A stretch of DNA of 64,000 nucleotides from Allobosea sp. Leaf344. Its GTDB lineage: Bacteria > Pseudomonadota > Alphaproteobacteria > Rhizobiales > Beijerinckiaceae. The notes under the pieces were generated by a model. The model made no database searches. It saw only the letters and a program-made list of their open reading frames with translations, and was not told the DNA's origin. Below are positions 12,993 through 20,767 of this stretch, piece after piece (position 1 is the first letter of the stretch; each line of letters begins with the position of its first letter). A program made the position numbers and the translations under genes. The stretch lies in contig NZ_LMRT01000013.1 in the NCBI RefSeq assembly GCF_001426225.1, positions 392,240 through 456,239 of the forward strand, given 5' to 3'.

Positions 12993-13781
12993 TCAGCCCG
13001 TTCGCGCGGCGGCGCCCAGCGCCAGGAGGTCGCGCAAAGTGGTGATGGTCGAGGCGTCGGCGACCCCGTCGACCTTTTCCTGCCGCCAATGACGCTGGAA
13101 GGCGGCGACGACCGCCTCCAGCCGCTCGTCGAAGATCCCGCTGACCGGGACGCCATAGCCCAGCATGGCGAACATCGCCTGCAGCGCCTCGACCGGCTGG
13201 CCCTGTTCGCCGCGCGCCAGATAGCGCCCGCTCCGCAGCGGCGCCGGCTCGACGAAGAGGCCGACCCCGGCTTCCGCGAAACGCCGCCAGGGGAAATTCT
13301 CGCCGGGATCGATCTTGCGGCCCGGCGCGATGTCGGAATGCGCGAGCACCCGCTCGGGCGGGATGGTCCAGCGCTCGCAGATGTCGCGGCAGAGGGCCAG
13401 CGTCGCCGCGATCTGCGCCTCGGGATAGGCGGGCAGGCCGCCGGGATGGCCGGGATTGGCGATCTCGATGCCGATCGAACAGGAATTGATGTCGGTCTCG
13501 CCGGCCCAGTGCCCGACGCCGGCATGCCAGGCGCGACGGGCCTCCGGCACCAGCTGCAGCGTATGGCCGTTCTCGAAGACGAAGTAATGCGCTGAGACCT
13601 GGGCGACCGGGTTGCACAGCCATTGCAGCGCTTCGCCCGCCACCGGCATGCCGGTATAATGCAGGATCAGCATGTCGGGCCTGCGCCCGCCCGTGCCGTC
13701 GCGATGTTTCCGCTCGCCGTGATTGGGGGAGGGGAAGATTTTTGCCGCGAACCGGCTGTCCGGCGCTCTCTGCTCGGTCAT
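12993..13781 (-). CDS. AmpD-like N-acetylmuramoyl-L-alanine amidase with peptidoglycan-binding domain
   Basis: The 262-residue protein has an Amidase_2 zinc domain (about 30-175). Likely zinc ligands are His in LILHYTGM and His in LAHSDIAPGRKIDPG, with GIEIAN supplying the usual Glu strand. A C-terminal PG_binding_1 domain (about 190-255: ALQAMFAMLGYGVPVSG) follows. It should cleave the amide bond between N-acetylmuramic acid and the peptide stem. No signal peptide is evident, which fits cytoplasmic recycling of anhydro-muropeptides, although AmiD-like periplasmic forms share this layout. The start overlaps the stop of the TerB-DnaJ gene by 4 nt. Confidence 0.9.
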   Translation of the reverse strand: MTEQRAPDSRFAAKIFPSPNHGERKHRDGTGGRRPDMLILHYTGMPVAGEALQWLCNPVAQVSAHYFVFENGHTLQLVPEARRAWHAGVGHWAGETDINSCSIGIEIANPGHPGGLPAYPEAQIAATLALCRDICERWTIPPERVLAHSDIAPGRKIDPGENFPWRRFAEAGVGLFVEPAPLRSGRYLARGEQGQPVEALQAMFAMLGYGVPVSGIFDERLEAVVAAFQRHWRQEKVDGVADASTITTLRDLLALGAAARTG

Positions 13782-14539
13782 GCCGGCGAGGAGGCGGGCT
13801 CGATCCGCTTCGGGCTGGAGAGGCCGCGCTCCCGCTCGATCATGTCCCAGGCGGCGTTGATCGCGGCCAGGCGGCGGGTTGCGATGGCGACCGCCTCCTC
13901 GGGCAGGCCGCGGGCGATCTCGCGATCGGGATGGGTGTCGGCGACGAGGCGGCGATAGAGCTGCTTCAGCGCGGCGTCATCCATCTCGCGCGAGGCGCCG
14001 AGCACGAGATAGGGGTCGTCCGGGCGGCGGGCGTGACGGGCCTCGATGCGGGCGAACTCGGCCTCGCCGATCCCGAAAATGGTGGCGACGTCGCGGAGAT
14101 AGGCATGCTCCGCCTCGTGGATGGCGCCGTCGGCGGCGGCGATCAGGAACAGCCCGTCGAGCACGTCCTCGAGCAGGGCCGGTTCCTCGCGAAAGGCCTC
14201 GGCGATCTGGCCGGCATAGGCCTCGAAACCGGCGCTGGTCTGTTTGGCCAGGTCGAACAGGGCCTCGATCCGCGCCTGCTGCTCGGCCGGGATCGTGACG
14301 ATGCGCTGGAAGGCCGCGACCTCGTCGCGGGTGACGACGCCGTCCGACCGCGCCATCTTCGCCGAAAGCGCGACGAGCCCGGTGGTGAAGACCAGTTCGC
14401 GCGGGGCAGCGCCGAAGGGGGCGCCTTCCCGGTCGATCAGCACATGGCCGGCCACCGCGCCGAGCAGGGCCCCGAGCGGGCCTCCCAGCGCCAGGCCGAG
14501 GCCGCCCCCGCTCAAAACGCCCCAGAATGAAGATGGCAT
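13778..14539 (-). CDS. TerB-DnaJ domain protein (DjlA-like co-chaperone)
   Basis: The 253-residue protein begins with a Gly-rich hydrophobic segment (LSGGGLGLALGGPLGALLGAVAGH, about 8-31) that may insert in the membrane. A TerB-like helical domain (about 50-165: AKMARSDGVVTRDEV, AADGAIHEAEHAYLRD) and a C-terminal J domain (about 178-245) follow. The J domain has the HPD motif in DTHPDREIA, needed to stimulate DnaK ATPase. The order matches DjlA-type co-chaperones. It is the upstream gene of a two-gene unit with the amidase, hinting at an envelope role. Confidence 0.9.
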   Translation of the reverse strand: MPSSFWGVLSGGGLGLALGGPLGALLGAVAGHVLIDREGAPFGAAPRELVFTTGLVALSAKMARSDGVVTRDEVAAFQRIVTIPAEQQARIEALFDLAKQTSAGFEAYAGQIAEAFREEPALLEDVLDGLFLIAAADGAIHEAEHAYLRDVATIFGIGEAEFARIEARHARRPDDPYLVLGASREMDDAALKQLYRRLVADTHPDREIARGLPEEAVAIATRRLAAINAAWDMIERERGLSSPKRIEPASSPA

Positions 14540-14599
14540 CGCGCGAGGCGCTCCGGATTGGTGGGCCCGGCCCGGGAGCCGTCCCGGGCGCGGTCTGAA

Positions 14600-14624
14600 C
14601 CGGCGCGCATGCGCTGCGCGCCGG
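14600..14624 (-). terminator. GC-rich hairpin after the lipoprotein gene
   Basis: CCGGCGCGC (14600-14608) and GCGCGCCGG (14616-14624) pair perfectly over 9 bp with a 7 nt loop. The hairpin lies between the minus-strand lipoprotein gene and the TerB-DnaJ gene. No U tract follows, so its role as a terminator is uncertain. Confidence 0.35.
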
Positions 14625-14681
14625 GCTGACTTATCATCCTATCGCGCCGCGCCGGCCTTCAACCGCTGCGGAGCGAAGGGC

Positions 14682-14954
14682 TCAGCGGCAATAGACGTTG
14701 CCGTAACGGTCGCGCCGATACCCATAGGGGCATTCATAGCCATAGTCCGGGGTGGCGGCCGAGCCGATGATGGCGCCGCCAGCACCACCGATCGCCGCGC
14801 CGGCGAGGGCGCCGCCGGCCCGGCCGGTGGCGAGCCCGCCGATCAGCGCGCCGGTGCCCGCGCCGATCAGCGCGCCCGTTCCCGCATTCTGCTCGCGCGC
14901 CGTGCAGGCGCCGAGGCTGAGACCCACCAGCGCAACCGCGAATATCTTCTTCAT
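14682..14954 (-). CDS. Glycine-zipper lipoprotein
   Basis: The 90-residue protein has a lipoprotein signal peptide with lipobox LGAC (Cys about 18). A glycine-zipper segment rich in GxxxG (GTGALIGAGTGALIGG, then GGALAGAAIGGAGGAIIG) follows, and a C-terminal motif CPYGYRRDRYGNVYCR has two Cys. This resembles the YMGG/Rick_17kDa-type outer-membrane lipoproteins. The ATG at 14954 is preferred because AGGGGG lies 7-8 nt upstream; an in-frame ATG at 14960 is too close. The function is unknown, probably structural in the envelope. Confidence 0.85.
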   Translation of the reverse strand: MKKIFAVALVGLSLGACTAREQNAGTGALIGAGTGALIGGLATGRAGGALAGAAIGGAGGAIIGSAATPDYGYECPYGYRRDRYGNVYCR

Positions 14955-15258
14955 GACCATGTCCCCCTGTGCCGGCGCCGGCAGCGAAGGCCACCCGCGC
15001 GCCCCTCTATAGCGGCCTGCGAAATGCGACGGCAATGCGGCGATGGTTTCGCGTCGCGTTTTAACTTCTGTCGCGGGCTGATTCGCGGCACGGTTGTGCC
15101 GGATACAGGAGACTACTGCATAGAAAAGTATAAATGATACTGCGCCGGAGAACGAGTATTGTCGAACTCGACTGCGTTCACTGCCAGATTATGAACATAT
15201 TTACTGGCCATTTAGCCGGCCCTTCACGTCAACATCGAACTGAAGGGCTCAGTCGATA
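14955..15258. other. Divergent promoter region between lipoprotein and transglycosylase genes
   Basis: This 304 bp gap is noticeably more AT-rich than its surroundings in 15100-15210 (for example GTATAAATGATAC at 15129-15141, an inverted repeat). It must hold both divergent promoters. I see no clear -35/-10 pair and no RNA gene. The 3' end carries the hairpin listed separately. Confidence 0.5.
15219..15248 (+). promoter_or_regulatory. Leader hairpin overlapping the ribosome binding site
   Basis: GCCCTTCA (15219-15226) and TGAAGGGC (15241-15248) form a perfect 8 bp stem with a 14 nt loop. The 3' arm contains GAAGGG, the best ribosome binding site for the ATG at 15259. The hairpin would hide it, so translation may be conditional. 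Confidence 0.5.
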
Positions 15259-15888
15259 ATGCGATATACCTCCACCGCCGCGCTCGCCGCGTTCACGATT
15301 TGCCTCCTTGGCGCCAGCTCATCTCACGCGATGGTCAATGACGAGCGTGACCAGCTGGCCTTCATCGTTCGTGAGGCGGAGATCGCCCGCGCCAAGGCTG
15401 CCGAACAGGCTGGCGAGGCTGCTCCGGAGGCTGCGACCGCGGCCGGCGAGAAGGCGGCGAAGGCCGAGTCGAAGGCTCCTGCGGCGAGCAAGCGTGCTCT
15501 GGCCGCGCCCGTCGGTTCGGAAGGGCTGAAGGCCATCGTCGCCCGTCATGCCGCCGCCAATGGCGTGCCCTTCGCTCTGGCCGACGCCTTCGTGCGCGTC
15601 GAGAGCCGCTACAACCCGCGCGCCGCCAATGCCGGCAATTTCGGGCTGATGCAGATCCGTCACCAGACCGCGCGCGGCATGGGCTATTCCGGCTCCGCCA
15701 GCGGCCTGCTCGATGCCGATACCAATGCCCGCTACGCCATGAAATATCTGGCCCAGGCCTATCGCATGGCCGGCGGCGACACCTGCCGCACCGTCATGAA
15801 ATATCAGAGCGGCCATGGTGCCGAGCGCATGAGCGGCGCCAACCGCGCCTATTGCTCGAAAATCCGCACGATCACCGCGCAGAACTGA
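15259..15888 (+). CDS. Lytic transglycosylase (SLT domain)
   Basis: The 209-residue exported protein has a signal peptide (about 1-24, cleavage after SSHA). An Ala/Lys/Glu-rich linker (about 40-85) and an SLT/goose-lysozyme-like domain (about 88-205) follow. The catalytic Glu is probably E115 in RVESRYNP. NFGLMQIRHQTARGMGY and YLAQAYRMAGG are the other family motifs. It should cleave the MurNAc-GlcNAc bond with formation of anhydro-MurNAc, a substrate type for the AmpD-like amidase encoded nearby. The Ala/Lys/Glu-rich linker may span periplasm or bind the wall. Confidence 0.92.
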   Translation: MRYTSTAALAAFTICLLGASSSHAMVNDERDQLAFIVREAEIARAKAAEQAGEAAPEAATAAGEKAAKAESKAPAASKRALAAPVGSEGLKAIVARHAAANGVPFALADAFVRVESRYNPRAANAGNFGLMQIRHQTARGMGYSGSASGLLDADTNARYAMKYLAQAYRMAGGDTCRTVMKYQSGHGAERMSGANRAYCSKIRTITAQN

Positions 15889-15943
15889 GCGGCTTCGCGG
15901 CTTTGGGTTGACGCGCACCTGCGAATGGGCGCACGAACCCGCT

Positions 15944-16331
15944 GCCAGTCGGCCGGACGGCCGCTCCCGCTCGCGGGGGAGGAAAGTCCGGGCTCCACGG
16001 AAACACGGTGCCGGATAACGTCCGGCGGGGGCGACCCCAGGGAAAGCGCCACAGAGATCGAACCGCCCGCAGCTCGCTGCGGGTAAGGGTGAAAAGGTGC
16101 GGTAAGAGCGCACCGCGGACCCGGCAACGGGGACGGCATGGCAAGCCCCACCGGGAGCAAAACCGAATAGGGACGATGCCTTCCGCGCGAGCGGGAGGGG
16201 GCCTGTTTCTGGGCCTTGTCGTCCGGGTTGGTTGCTCGAGGCGCGCAGCGATGCGCGTCCCAGAGGAATGGCCGTCGCGCCGGGGGAGCGATCTCTCGGC
16301 CATCCAGAACCCGGCTTACAGGCCGGCTGGC
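15944..16331 (+). ncRNA. rnpB: RNase P RNA
   Basis: The sequence has the conserved class A cores: GAGGAAAGTCCGGGCTCC (15979-15996), CACAGAGA near 16050, and AGAACCCGGCTTACAGG near the 3' end. The closing helix P1 is clear: GCCAGTCGGCC (15944-15954) pairs with GGCCGGCTGGC (16321-16331) with one G-U. This defines both ends to within a few bases. The RNA is the catalytic subunit that matures tRNA 5' ends. Its own promoter should lie in 15889-15940, where I see no distinctive element. Confidence 0.95.
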
Positions 16332-16371
16332 ACCCTCTACTTCTCGCGGGCGCGCATCGTGCCGCGGCGCG

Positions 16372-17335
16372 TCAGCGCCGGGCTGGCCTCTCCAGCTCCC
16401 GCCGCAGGAATGCGGCGACCTGCCGGTTCAGCTCGGCATGGAAGGCCGCGCGGTCGAAGCCGGCGGGATCCGCGCAGATCTCGGGCTGCGCTTGTGCGAA
16501 AGCCGCGGGGCAGACGCTCAGAAAGGCGAAATGTCCGGCGCGGGCGACGTCGTGAACCTCGGGGCGGACCGGCAGCCGGTTCCCGATGGCCGCGACATCG
16601 GCGGGCGAGACCCCGTCGCCCCCGTACTGCGACGCCCAGAGCTGGATCGGTGCCTCGACCCGGCTCAGCGCGCTCGCAACCGGAAAGACGCTGGCCAGCG
16701 GGTCGGCGATCACGAAGGCCCTGATCCTGGGATCGCTGACGGCCTCTCCCGGCGGGACCATTGCGGCGGGAATCCGCTCGCATCCGGCCCCGGTCGGGTC
16801 CTGGCAAACCATGCGCAACTGCCGGATGTCGGGCCGGGCCCCCGCCAGCACGAGGCCGGTATAGCCGCCGCGGGAGAATCCGAAAAAGCCGATCCGCTCC
16901 GGATCGATCCGCGCCGCCGCGGGAGCCGGGCCGAGCATGTGGTCGATCACTCTTTGCACATCGACCGGCCGCGTCCGCAGCGCTTTCAGGCTGTCGAACC
17001 GCGCCGGGTTGAAGGCATTGTCGTCAGGATGATAAGCCGGCATCGGCGAGAGAGGCGGCGGTATCGCGATGAGCGAGAGCGGTGCCGCCGAAACCATGCG
17101 AGATCACGACCAGCGGCAAGCGGCCCGCCCCGGCGATCGGGCAGTCGCGGACCGCCTGCAGCACGAAAGGGCCGAGCGTGACCGGGATGGGCGGGGCCGC
17201 GCAGGGCGACCATTGGACCACCGCGATGGCCGGTCCGCGCCGGTCGGCGGGGATGTCGAAGCGGGTCAGCCCGGCCGCCTGGGCGAGCGACGGAAACGCC
17301 AGGGCGAGAGCGATCAGCAGATGATGGCACCGCAT
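16372..17335 (-). pseudogene. Alpha/beta hydrolase broken by an out-of-frame deletion
   Basis: Two reading frames together make one secreted alpha/beta hydrolase of the dienelactone-hydrolase-like family. The first (from ATG at 17335) has a signal peptide, then VVISHGFGGTALAHRDTAASLADAG, and stops three codons later near 17025. The second resumes with YHPDDNAFNPARFDS and continues through the nucleophile elbow GFSRGG and the His region ARAGHFAFL to 16372. Relatives usually have about six residues (like FVVAxx) between DAG and HPxDN. Here one base remains, so about 17 nt seem lost. This looks like a real inactivating deletion rather than a one-base read error. Confidence 0.8.
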
Positions 17336-17482
17336 CGGAAAGGCGTTCCTGGGTCGGGCGGCGAGAGGGCCGCCGCCCGATCCTAGCATCGATCTGACCT
17401 AAGGGAAGCATGATCGACGGGTGCGGCGAGGTCTCCCGCTCAGGCGCAGCCGTCGCGCGGAATGAACCCGCGCAAGCCGGCC

Positions 17483-17905
17483 TCAGGCGACCTTCAGCTC
17501 GACGTCGATATTGCCCTTGGTCGCGTGCGAATAGGGGCAGACGACATGCGCCTTCTGGACGAGATCCTCGACCACCGCCTTGTCGACCCCGGGGACGGAG
17601 ACCGTCAGCGTCACGGCGATGCCGAAGCCCTGGGCGTCATCGCGCGGGCCGATGCCGACATCGGCGCTGACGCGGGCGTCGTCCGGGATCTTCACCTTCT
17701 CCTTGCCGGCGACGAATTTCAGCGCGCCGAGGAAACAGGCGGAATAGCCGATCGAGAAGAGCTGCTCCGGGTTGGTGCCGTTGCCGCCGCCGCCGCCCAG
17801 TTCCTTCGGCGTGTTCAGCACGAGATCGACATTGCCGCTATCGGTCGCGGCCTTGCCCTCGCGCCCGCCGGTGGCGGAACCATGCGCCGTGTAGAGAATT
17901 TTCAT
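17483..17905 (-). CDS. ohr: Organic hydroperoxide resistance protein (OsmC/Ohr family)
   Basis: The 140-residue protein has the Ohr catalytic pair: Cys57 in GYSACFLGAL and Cys123 in VVCPYSHAT. NPEQLFSIGY is also conserved in Ohr. It reduces organic and fatty-acid hydroperoxides using lipoylated partners. It is divergent from ohrR, with the operator in the shared 156 bp gap. The ATG at 17905 is preceded by GGAG. Confidence 0.95.
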   Translation of the reverse strand: MKILYTAHGSATGGREGKAATDSGNVDLVLNTPKELGGGGGNGTNPEQLFSIGYSACFLGALKFVAGKEKVKIPDDARVSADVGIGPRDDAQGFGIAVTLTVSVPGVDKAVVEDLVQKAHVVCPYSHATKGNIDVELKVA

Positions 17906-17944
17906 TGGAAGCTCCTGTCAGGGTGAAGAGGTCTTGTCCCGGCC

Positions 17945-17968
17945 AATTAAATCGTGCACAATTTAATT
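17945..17968. promoter_or_regulatory. OhrR operator
   Basis: AATTAAAT (17945-17952) and ATTTAATT (17961-17968) form a perfect inverted repeat around CGTGCACA. It lies between ohr (minus) and ohrR (plus) in a GC-rich background. OhrR sites in other bacteria are AT-rich dyads of this size between ohr and ohrR. One dimer here could repress both genes and release them on oxidation. Confidence 0.8.
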
Positions 17969-18061
17969 GTCAACGATGTTTCGGCCCGCTCACGCGGAGT
18001 TGAGCGGGCCGGGAGCGTCCGGACCGCCGCGGAGGATCGGGTGGCGAAGCGGGAGGTCGCG

Positions 18062-18526
18062 ATGGCTGGCAAGGCGGGGAGGGCGGGCGACGGCCCGCGT
18101 CTGGAGGACCAGCTCTGCTTCGCCGTCTATCAGGCCGGCCACGCCTTCACGCGGCTCTATCGGCAGGTGCTGGCCGAGCTCGGGCTGACCTATCCGCAAT
18201 ATCTGGTGATGCTGGTGCTGTGGGAGCGGGACGGGCTGAGCGTCAAGGCGCTGGGCGAGCGGCTGATGCTGGATTCCGGCACGCTCACCCCTCTGCTGAA
18301 GCGGCTCGAGTCGGCGGGGCTGGTGACGCGTCGGCGCAGCCGCGAGGATGAGCGGCAGGTCGTGCTGCTGCTCACCGAACAGGGCGACGCGCTGCGGGCC
18401 AAGGGGCGCTGCGTGCCCGGTGAGATGGCGGCGGCCATCGGCGATGCGTCGCCGGCCGATGGCGCGCTGCTGGCGCAGCTCGGCCGGCTCCGGGCGGCGC
18501 TGCTGGCGGCCGCCGAAGGCGATTGA
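18062..18526 (+). CDS. ohrR: OhrR-type MarR-family peroxide-sensing repressor
   Basis: The 154-residue protein is a MarR winged-helix repressor. [10 protein letters not shown] places the redox-sensing Cys at residue 19, as in OhrR. The HTH region is [25 protein letters not shown] and the wing is [17 protein letters not shown] second Cys at about 119 may make an intermolecular disulfide as in 2-Cys OhrR. The ATG at 18062 is chosen over an upstream GTG at 17954 because GGGAGG lies 8 nt before it and the length then matches the family. Oxidation of Cys19 should release the operator and induce ohr. Confidence 0.93.
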   Translation: MAGKAGRAGDGPRLEDQLCFAVYQAGHAFTRLYRQVLAELGLTYPQYLVMLVLWERDGLSVKALGERLMLDSGTLTPLLKRLESAGLVTRRRSREDERQVVLLLTEQGDALRAKGRCVPGEMAAAIGDASPADGALLAQLGRLRAALLAAAEGD

Positions 18527-18676
18527 GCCGCAATTATTTTTAGCCGGCCGGATCCCGGCATGGCCACCGCTGAAGGCCCGGCGCGTGGAGAATTTCACCT
18601 GCTTACGGATACTTAACCTTAACGGGGTGTGATGCCGATTCAGCATCCGGCGGGCCCTTCCGCAGGACCAAAATAA

Positions 18677-18705
18677 TTGACGCCCATAGCCGCCCATGCT
18701 ATCCC
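18677..18705 (+). promoter_or_regulatory. Sigma70-type promoter of the dcw cluster
   Basis: TTGACG (18677-18682) is followed after 17 bp by TATCCC (18700-18705). The -35 box is excellent and the -10 box weak. It lies 160 bp before mraZ and overlaps the MraZ repeats, as expected for the autoregulated mraZ promoter. Confidence 0.6.
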
Positions 18706-18717
18706 AAATCATCCCGT
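18683..18717. promoter_or_regulatory. MraZ operator (four repeats, 10 bp period)
   Basis: CCCAT, CCCAT, CCCAA and CCCGT begin at 18683, 18693, 18703 and 18713, a strict 10 bp period. On the other strand these read as TGGG-type repeats with 5 nt spacers, the known MraZ binding pattern. The fourth repeat has a one-base change. MraZ should bind here and repress its own cluster. The remaining leader 18527-18864 shows nothing else definable beyond this site and the promoter. Confidence 0.85.
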
Positions 18718-18864
18718 CGAAGCCGGCAGGCGACAGCCAGGTCAGGGTCCGTGTGCCGCGCGGATCAAGGCCTTTCGCGCCGCTTTGCCTGCTTCGACGG
18801 GGTGACTCGATGCAGGCGGCCATCCGGCCCCGGGGGCATCGGCCAGGCAGGCCGGGAGGCGGCG

Positions 18865-19338
18865 TTGACGGACCGCTTCGTCTCGAATTTCACCAACCGG
18901 CTGGACGCCAAGGGGCGCGTCTCCATCCCCGCGAGCTTCCGCGCGATCCTGGCCCGGGACGGGTACGAGGGTCTCTATGTCCACAGGGCGCTCGATCTGC
19001 CCTCGCTGGATGCGGGCGGCCATGCGCTGCGCGCCACGATCGACGACATCCTGTCGCGCTTCTCGCCCTTCTCGGACGAGTGGGAGCTGCTGTCGACGGC
19101 GCTGAACGGGGCGTCGGAGGTGTTGAAGGTGGATCCGGAGGGGCGCATCATGCTGGGCGAGGCGTTGAAGGCGCATGCGGGGATCGGCGACGCCGTGACC
19201 TTCGTCGGGCTCGGCCACAAATTCCAGCTCTGGGATCCGCAGCGTTTCGAGGCGCATCTGGAAACGGCCAGGACGCGGCTGCGCGACGTGAAGCGGATGC
19301 TGGGCGCGCCGCCGCCACAAGGATCGGCAGGATCATGA
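18865..19338 (+). CDS. mraZ: Transcriptional regulator MraZ
   Basis: The 157-residue protein has two SpoVT-AbrB/MraZ domains; the first contains [18 protein letters not shown] and the second [16 protein letters not shown]. It forms a ring-shaped oligomer that binds the TGGG repeats in its own promoter. The start is the TTG at 18865: GGGAGG lies 5 nt before it, and [16 protein letters not shown] is the normal family N-terminus, although the frame is open further upstream. Its stop overlaps the rsmH start (ATGA). Confidence 0.92.
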   Translation: MTDRFVSNFTNRLDAKGRVSIPASFRAILARDGYEGLYVHRALDLPSLDAGGHALRATIDDILSRFSPFSDEWELLSTALNGASEVLKVDPEGRIMLGEALKAHAGIGDAVTFVGLGHKFQLWDPQRFEAHLETARTRLRDVKRMLGAPPPQGSAGS

Positions 19339-20375
19339 CGCGTCGCGCGGAGGCCGGGCCGGAGCTCCAGGAGAGCGATGCGCGCCATGTACCGGTGCTG
19401 CTGGCCGAGGTGCTGGAGGCGCTCGCGCCGCAGCCGGGCGGGCTCTATCTCGACGGCACCTTCGGCGCGGGCGGCTATGCCGCCGCGATCCTCAACGCGG
19501 CTCCCGACATCAGGCTGCTGGCGCTCGACCGCGACCCCACGGCGATTGCCGGCGGGGCCGATCTCGTCGCCGCGATGGGCGGGCGGCTGACCCTGGCGCA
19601 GGCCTGCTTCGGCGAGCTGGCGGAGGAGGCGGCGCGCTTCCGGATGATTCCGCTCGACGGCGTCGTGCTCGATATCGGCGTCTCCTCGATGCAGATCGAC
19701 GAGGCGGAGCGGGGCTTCTCCTTCCGCTTCGACGGGCCGCTGGACATGCGCATGGGGCGCGAGGGGCAGAGCGCCGCCGATCTCGTCAACACGGCCGAGG
19801 AGGGCGTGCTCGCCAACATCTTCTATCACTATGGCGAGGAGCGCCGCTCGCGCGCCGTGGCCCGCGCCATCATCGAGGCGCGGCGCAAGGGGCGCATCGA
19901 GACGACGAAACAGCTGGCGGAGCTGGTCGCCGGCATCGTCTGGGCGGAGCCGGGCGGCGCCCACCCCGCGACCCGGGTGTTCCAGGCCCTGCGCATCGCC
20001 GTCAATGACGAGCTCGGCGAATTGGTGCGGGCGCTGCATGCGGCCGAGGCGGTGCTCAGGCCCGGCGGGCGGCTGGTGGTCGTGACCTTCCATTCGCTCG
20101 AGGACCGCATCGTCAAGCAGTTCATGACCGCCCGCTCGGGCCGGGCTCCCGCCGGCTCGCGCCATGCGCCGGCCGTGGCGATGGACGAGCCGACCTTCAA
20201 GCTGGTGACGCGCGGGCCGGTGACCCCGTCCGAGGCCGAGATGCGCCAGAATTCGCGCGCCCGCTCGGCCAAGCTGCGCGCCGCGGAGCGGACGCAGGCA
20301 CCGGCGCGGGCCGCGGAGCCCGGCCTGATCGCGCTGGCCGAAGTGCCCGATCCCCAGCCCCGGCGGAGGCCCTGA
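19335..20375 (+). CDS. rsmH: 16S rRNA (cytosine(1402)-N4)-methyltransferase
   Basis: The 346-residue enzyme has the RsmH/MraW signature: [16 protein letters not shown] motif [20 protein letters not shown] with the helical insertion after it, and [13 protein letters not shown] near the C-terminus. It methylates C1402 of 16S rRNA. The start at ATG 19335 overlaps the mraZ stop by 4 nt. A disordered Ala/Arg/Pro-rich tail ends it. Confidence 0.95.
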   Translation: MTRRAEAGPELQESDARHVPVLLAEVLEALAPQPGGLYLDGTFGAGGYAAAILNAAPDIRLLALDRDPTAIAGGADLVAAMGGRLTLAQACFGELAEEAARFRMIPLDGVVLDIGVSSMQIDEAERGFSFRFDGPLDMRMGREGQSAADLVNTAEEGVLANIFYHYGEERRSRAVARAIIEARRKGRIETTKQLAELVAGIVWAEPGGAHPATRVFQALRIAVNDELGELVRALHAAEAVLRPGGRLVVVTFHSLEDRIVKQFMTARSGRAPAGSRHAPAVAMDEPTFKLVTRGPVTPSEAEMRQNSRARSAKLRAAERTQAPARAAEPGLIALAEVPDPQPRRRP

Positions 20376-20377
20376 GC

Positions 20378-20767
20378 ATGATCAAGCTGCTGCATGTCAT
20401 CGCGATCGGCGCGCTCGTCTCCTCGGCCGTCTACGCCTACACCATCAAATACGAGACGACGCTGGAAGCCGAGCAGGCGCAGAAGCTGCGGGCCAAGGCG
20501 CAGCGCGAGCGTGACGCCATCGCCGTGCTGAAGGCCGAGTGGCAATATCTGAACCGGCCCGACCGGCTGCAGAAACTGGCCGATCGCCATCTCGACCTGC
20601 AGCAATTGCAGATCACGCAGGTCGTTCGCGCCGCCGACATTCCCAATCGCGGGCCGAAGGTCGATGCCATCGGCCGCAAGCTCGAGGATCTCGGCCTCGC
20701 TTTGCCGACCGAGACCCCGAAGGACCGCAAGGCGAGCGGCGTCACCACGCCCGGAGGCCGGCCATGA
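20378..20767 (+). CDS. ftsL: Cell division protein FtsL
   Basis: The 129-residue bitopic protein has a short N-terminus, a membrane segment (about 5-22) and a periplasmic coiled coil (about 28-60, EAEQAQKLRAKAQRERDAIAVLKAEW). YLNRPDRLQKLADRHLDL is typical of alphaproteobacterial FtsL. It should join FtsQ and FtsB in the divisome. Position between rsmH (2 nt gap) and ftsI (4 nt overlap) is diagnostic, since sequence conservation is low. Confidence 0.9.
   Translation: MIKLLHVIAIGALVSSAVYAYTIKYETTLEAEQAQKLRAKAQRERDAIAVLKAEWQYLNRPDRLQKLADRHLDLQQLQITQVVRAADIPNRGPKVDAIGRKLEDLGLALPTETPKDRKASGVTTPGGRP

Noticed and set aside
15889-16371. Protein-coding frames within rnpB
   Set aside because: Strong RNase P RNA core and a closing P1 helix explain the sequence; the frames have no homology.
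17020-17050. Single-base sequencing error as cause of the hydrolase frameshift
   Set aside because: A one-base fix leaves about six expected residues missing, so a ~17 nt deletion fits better, although this needs resequencing.
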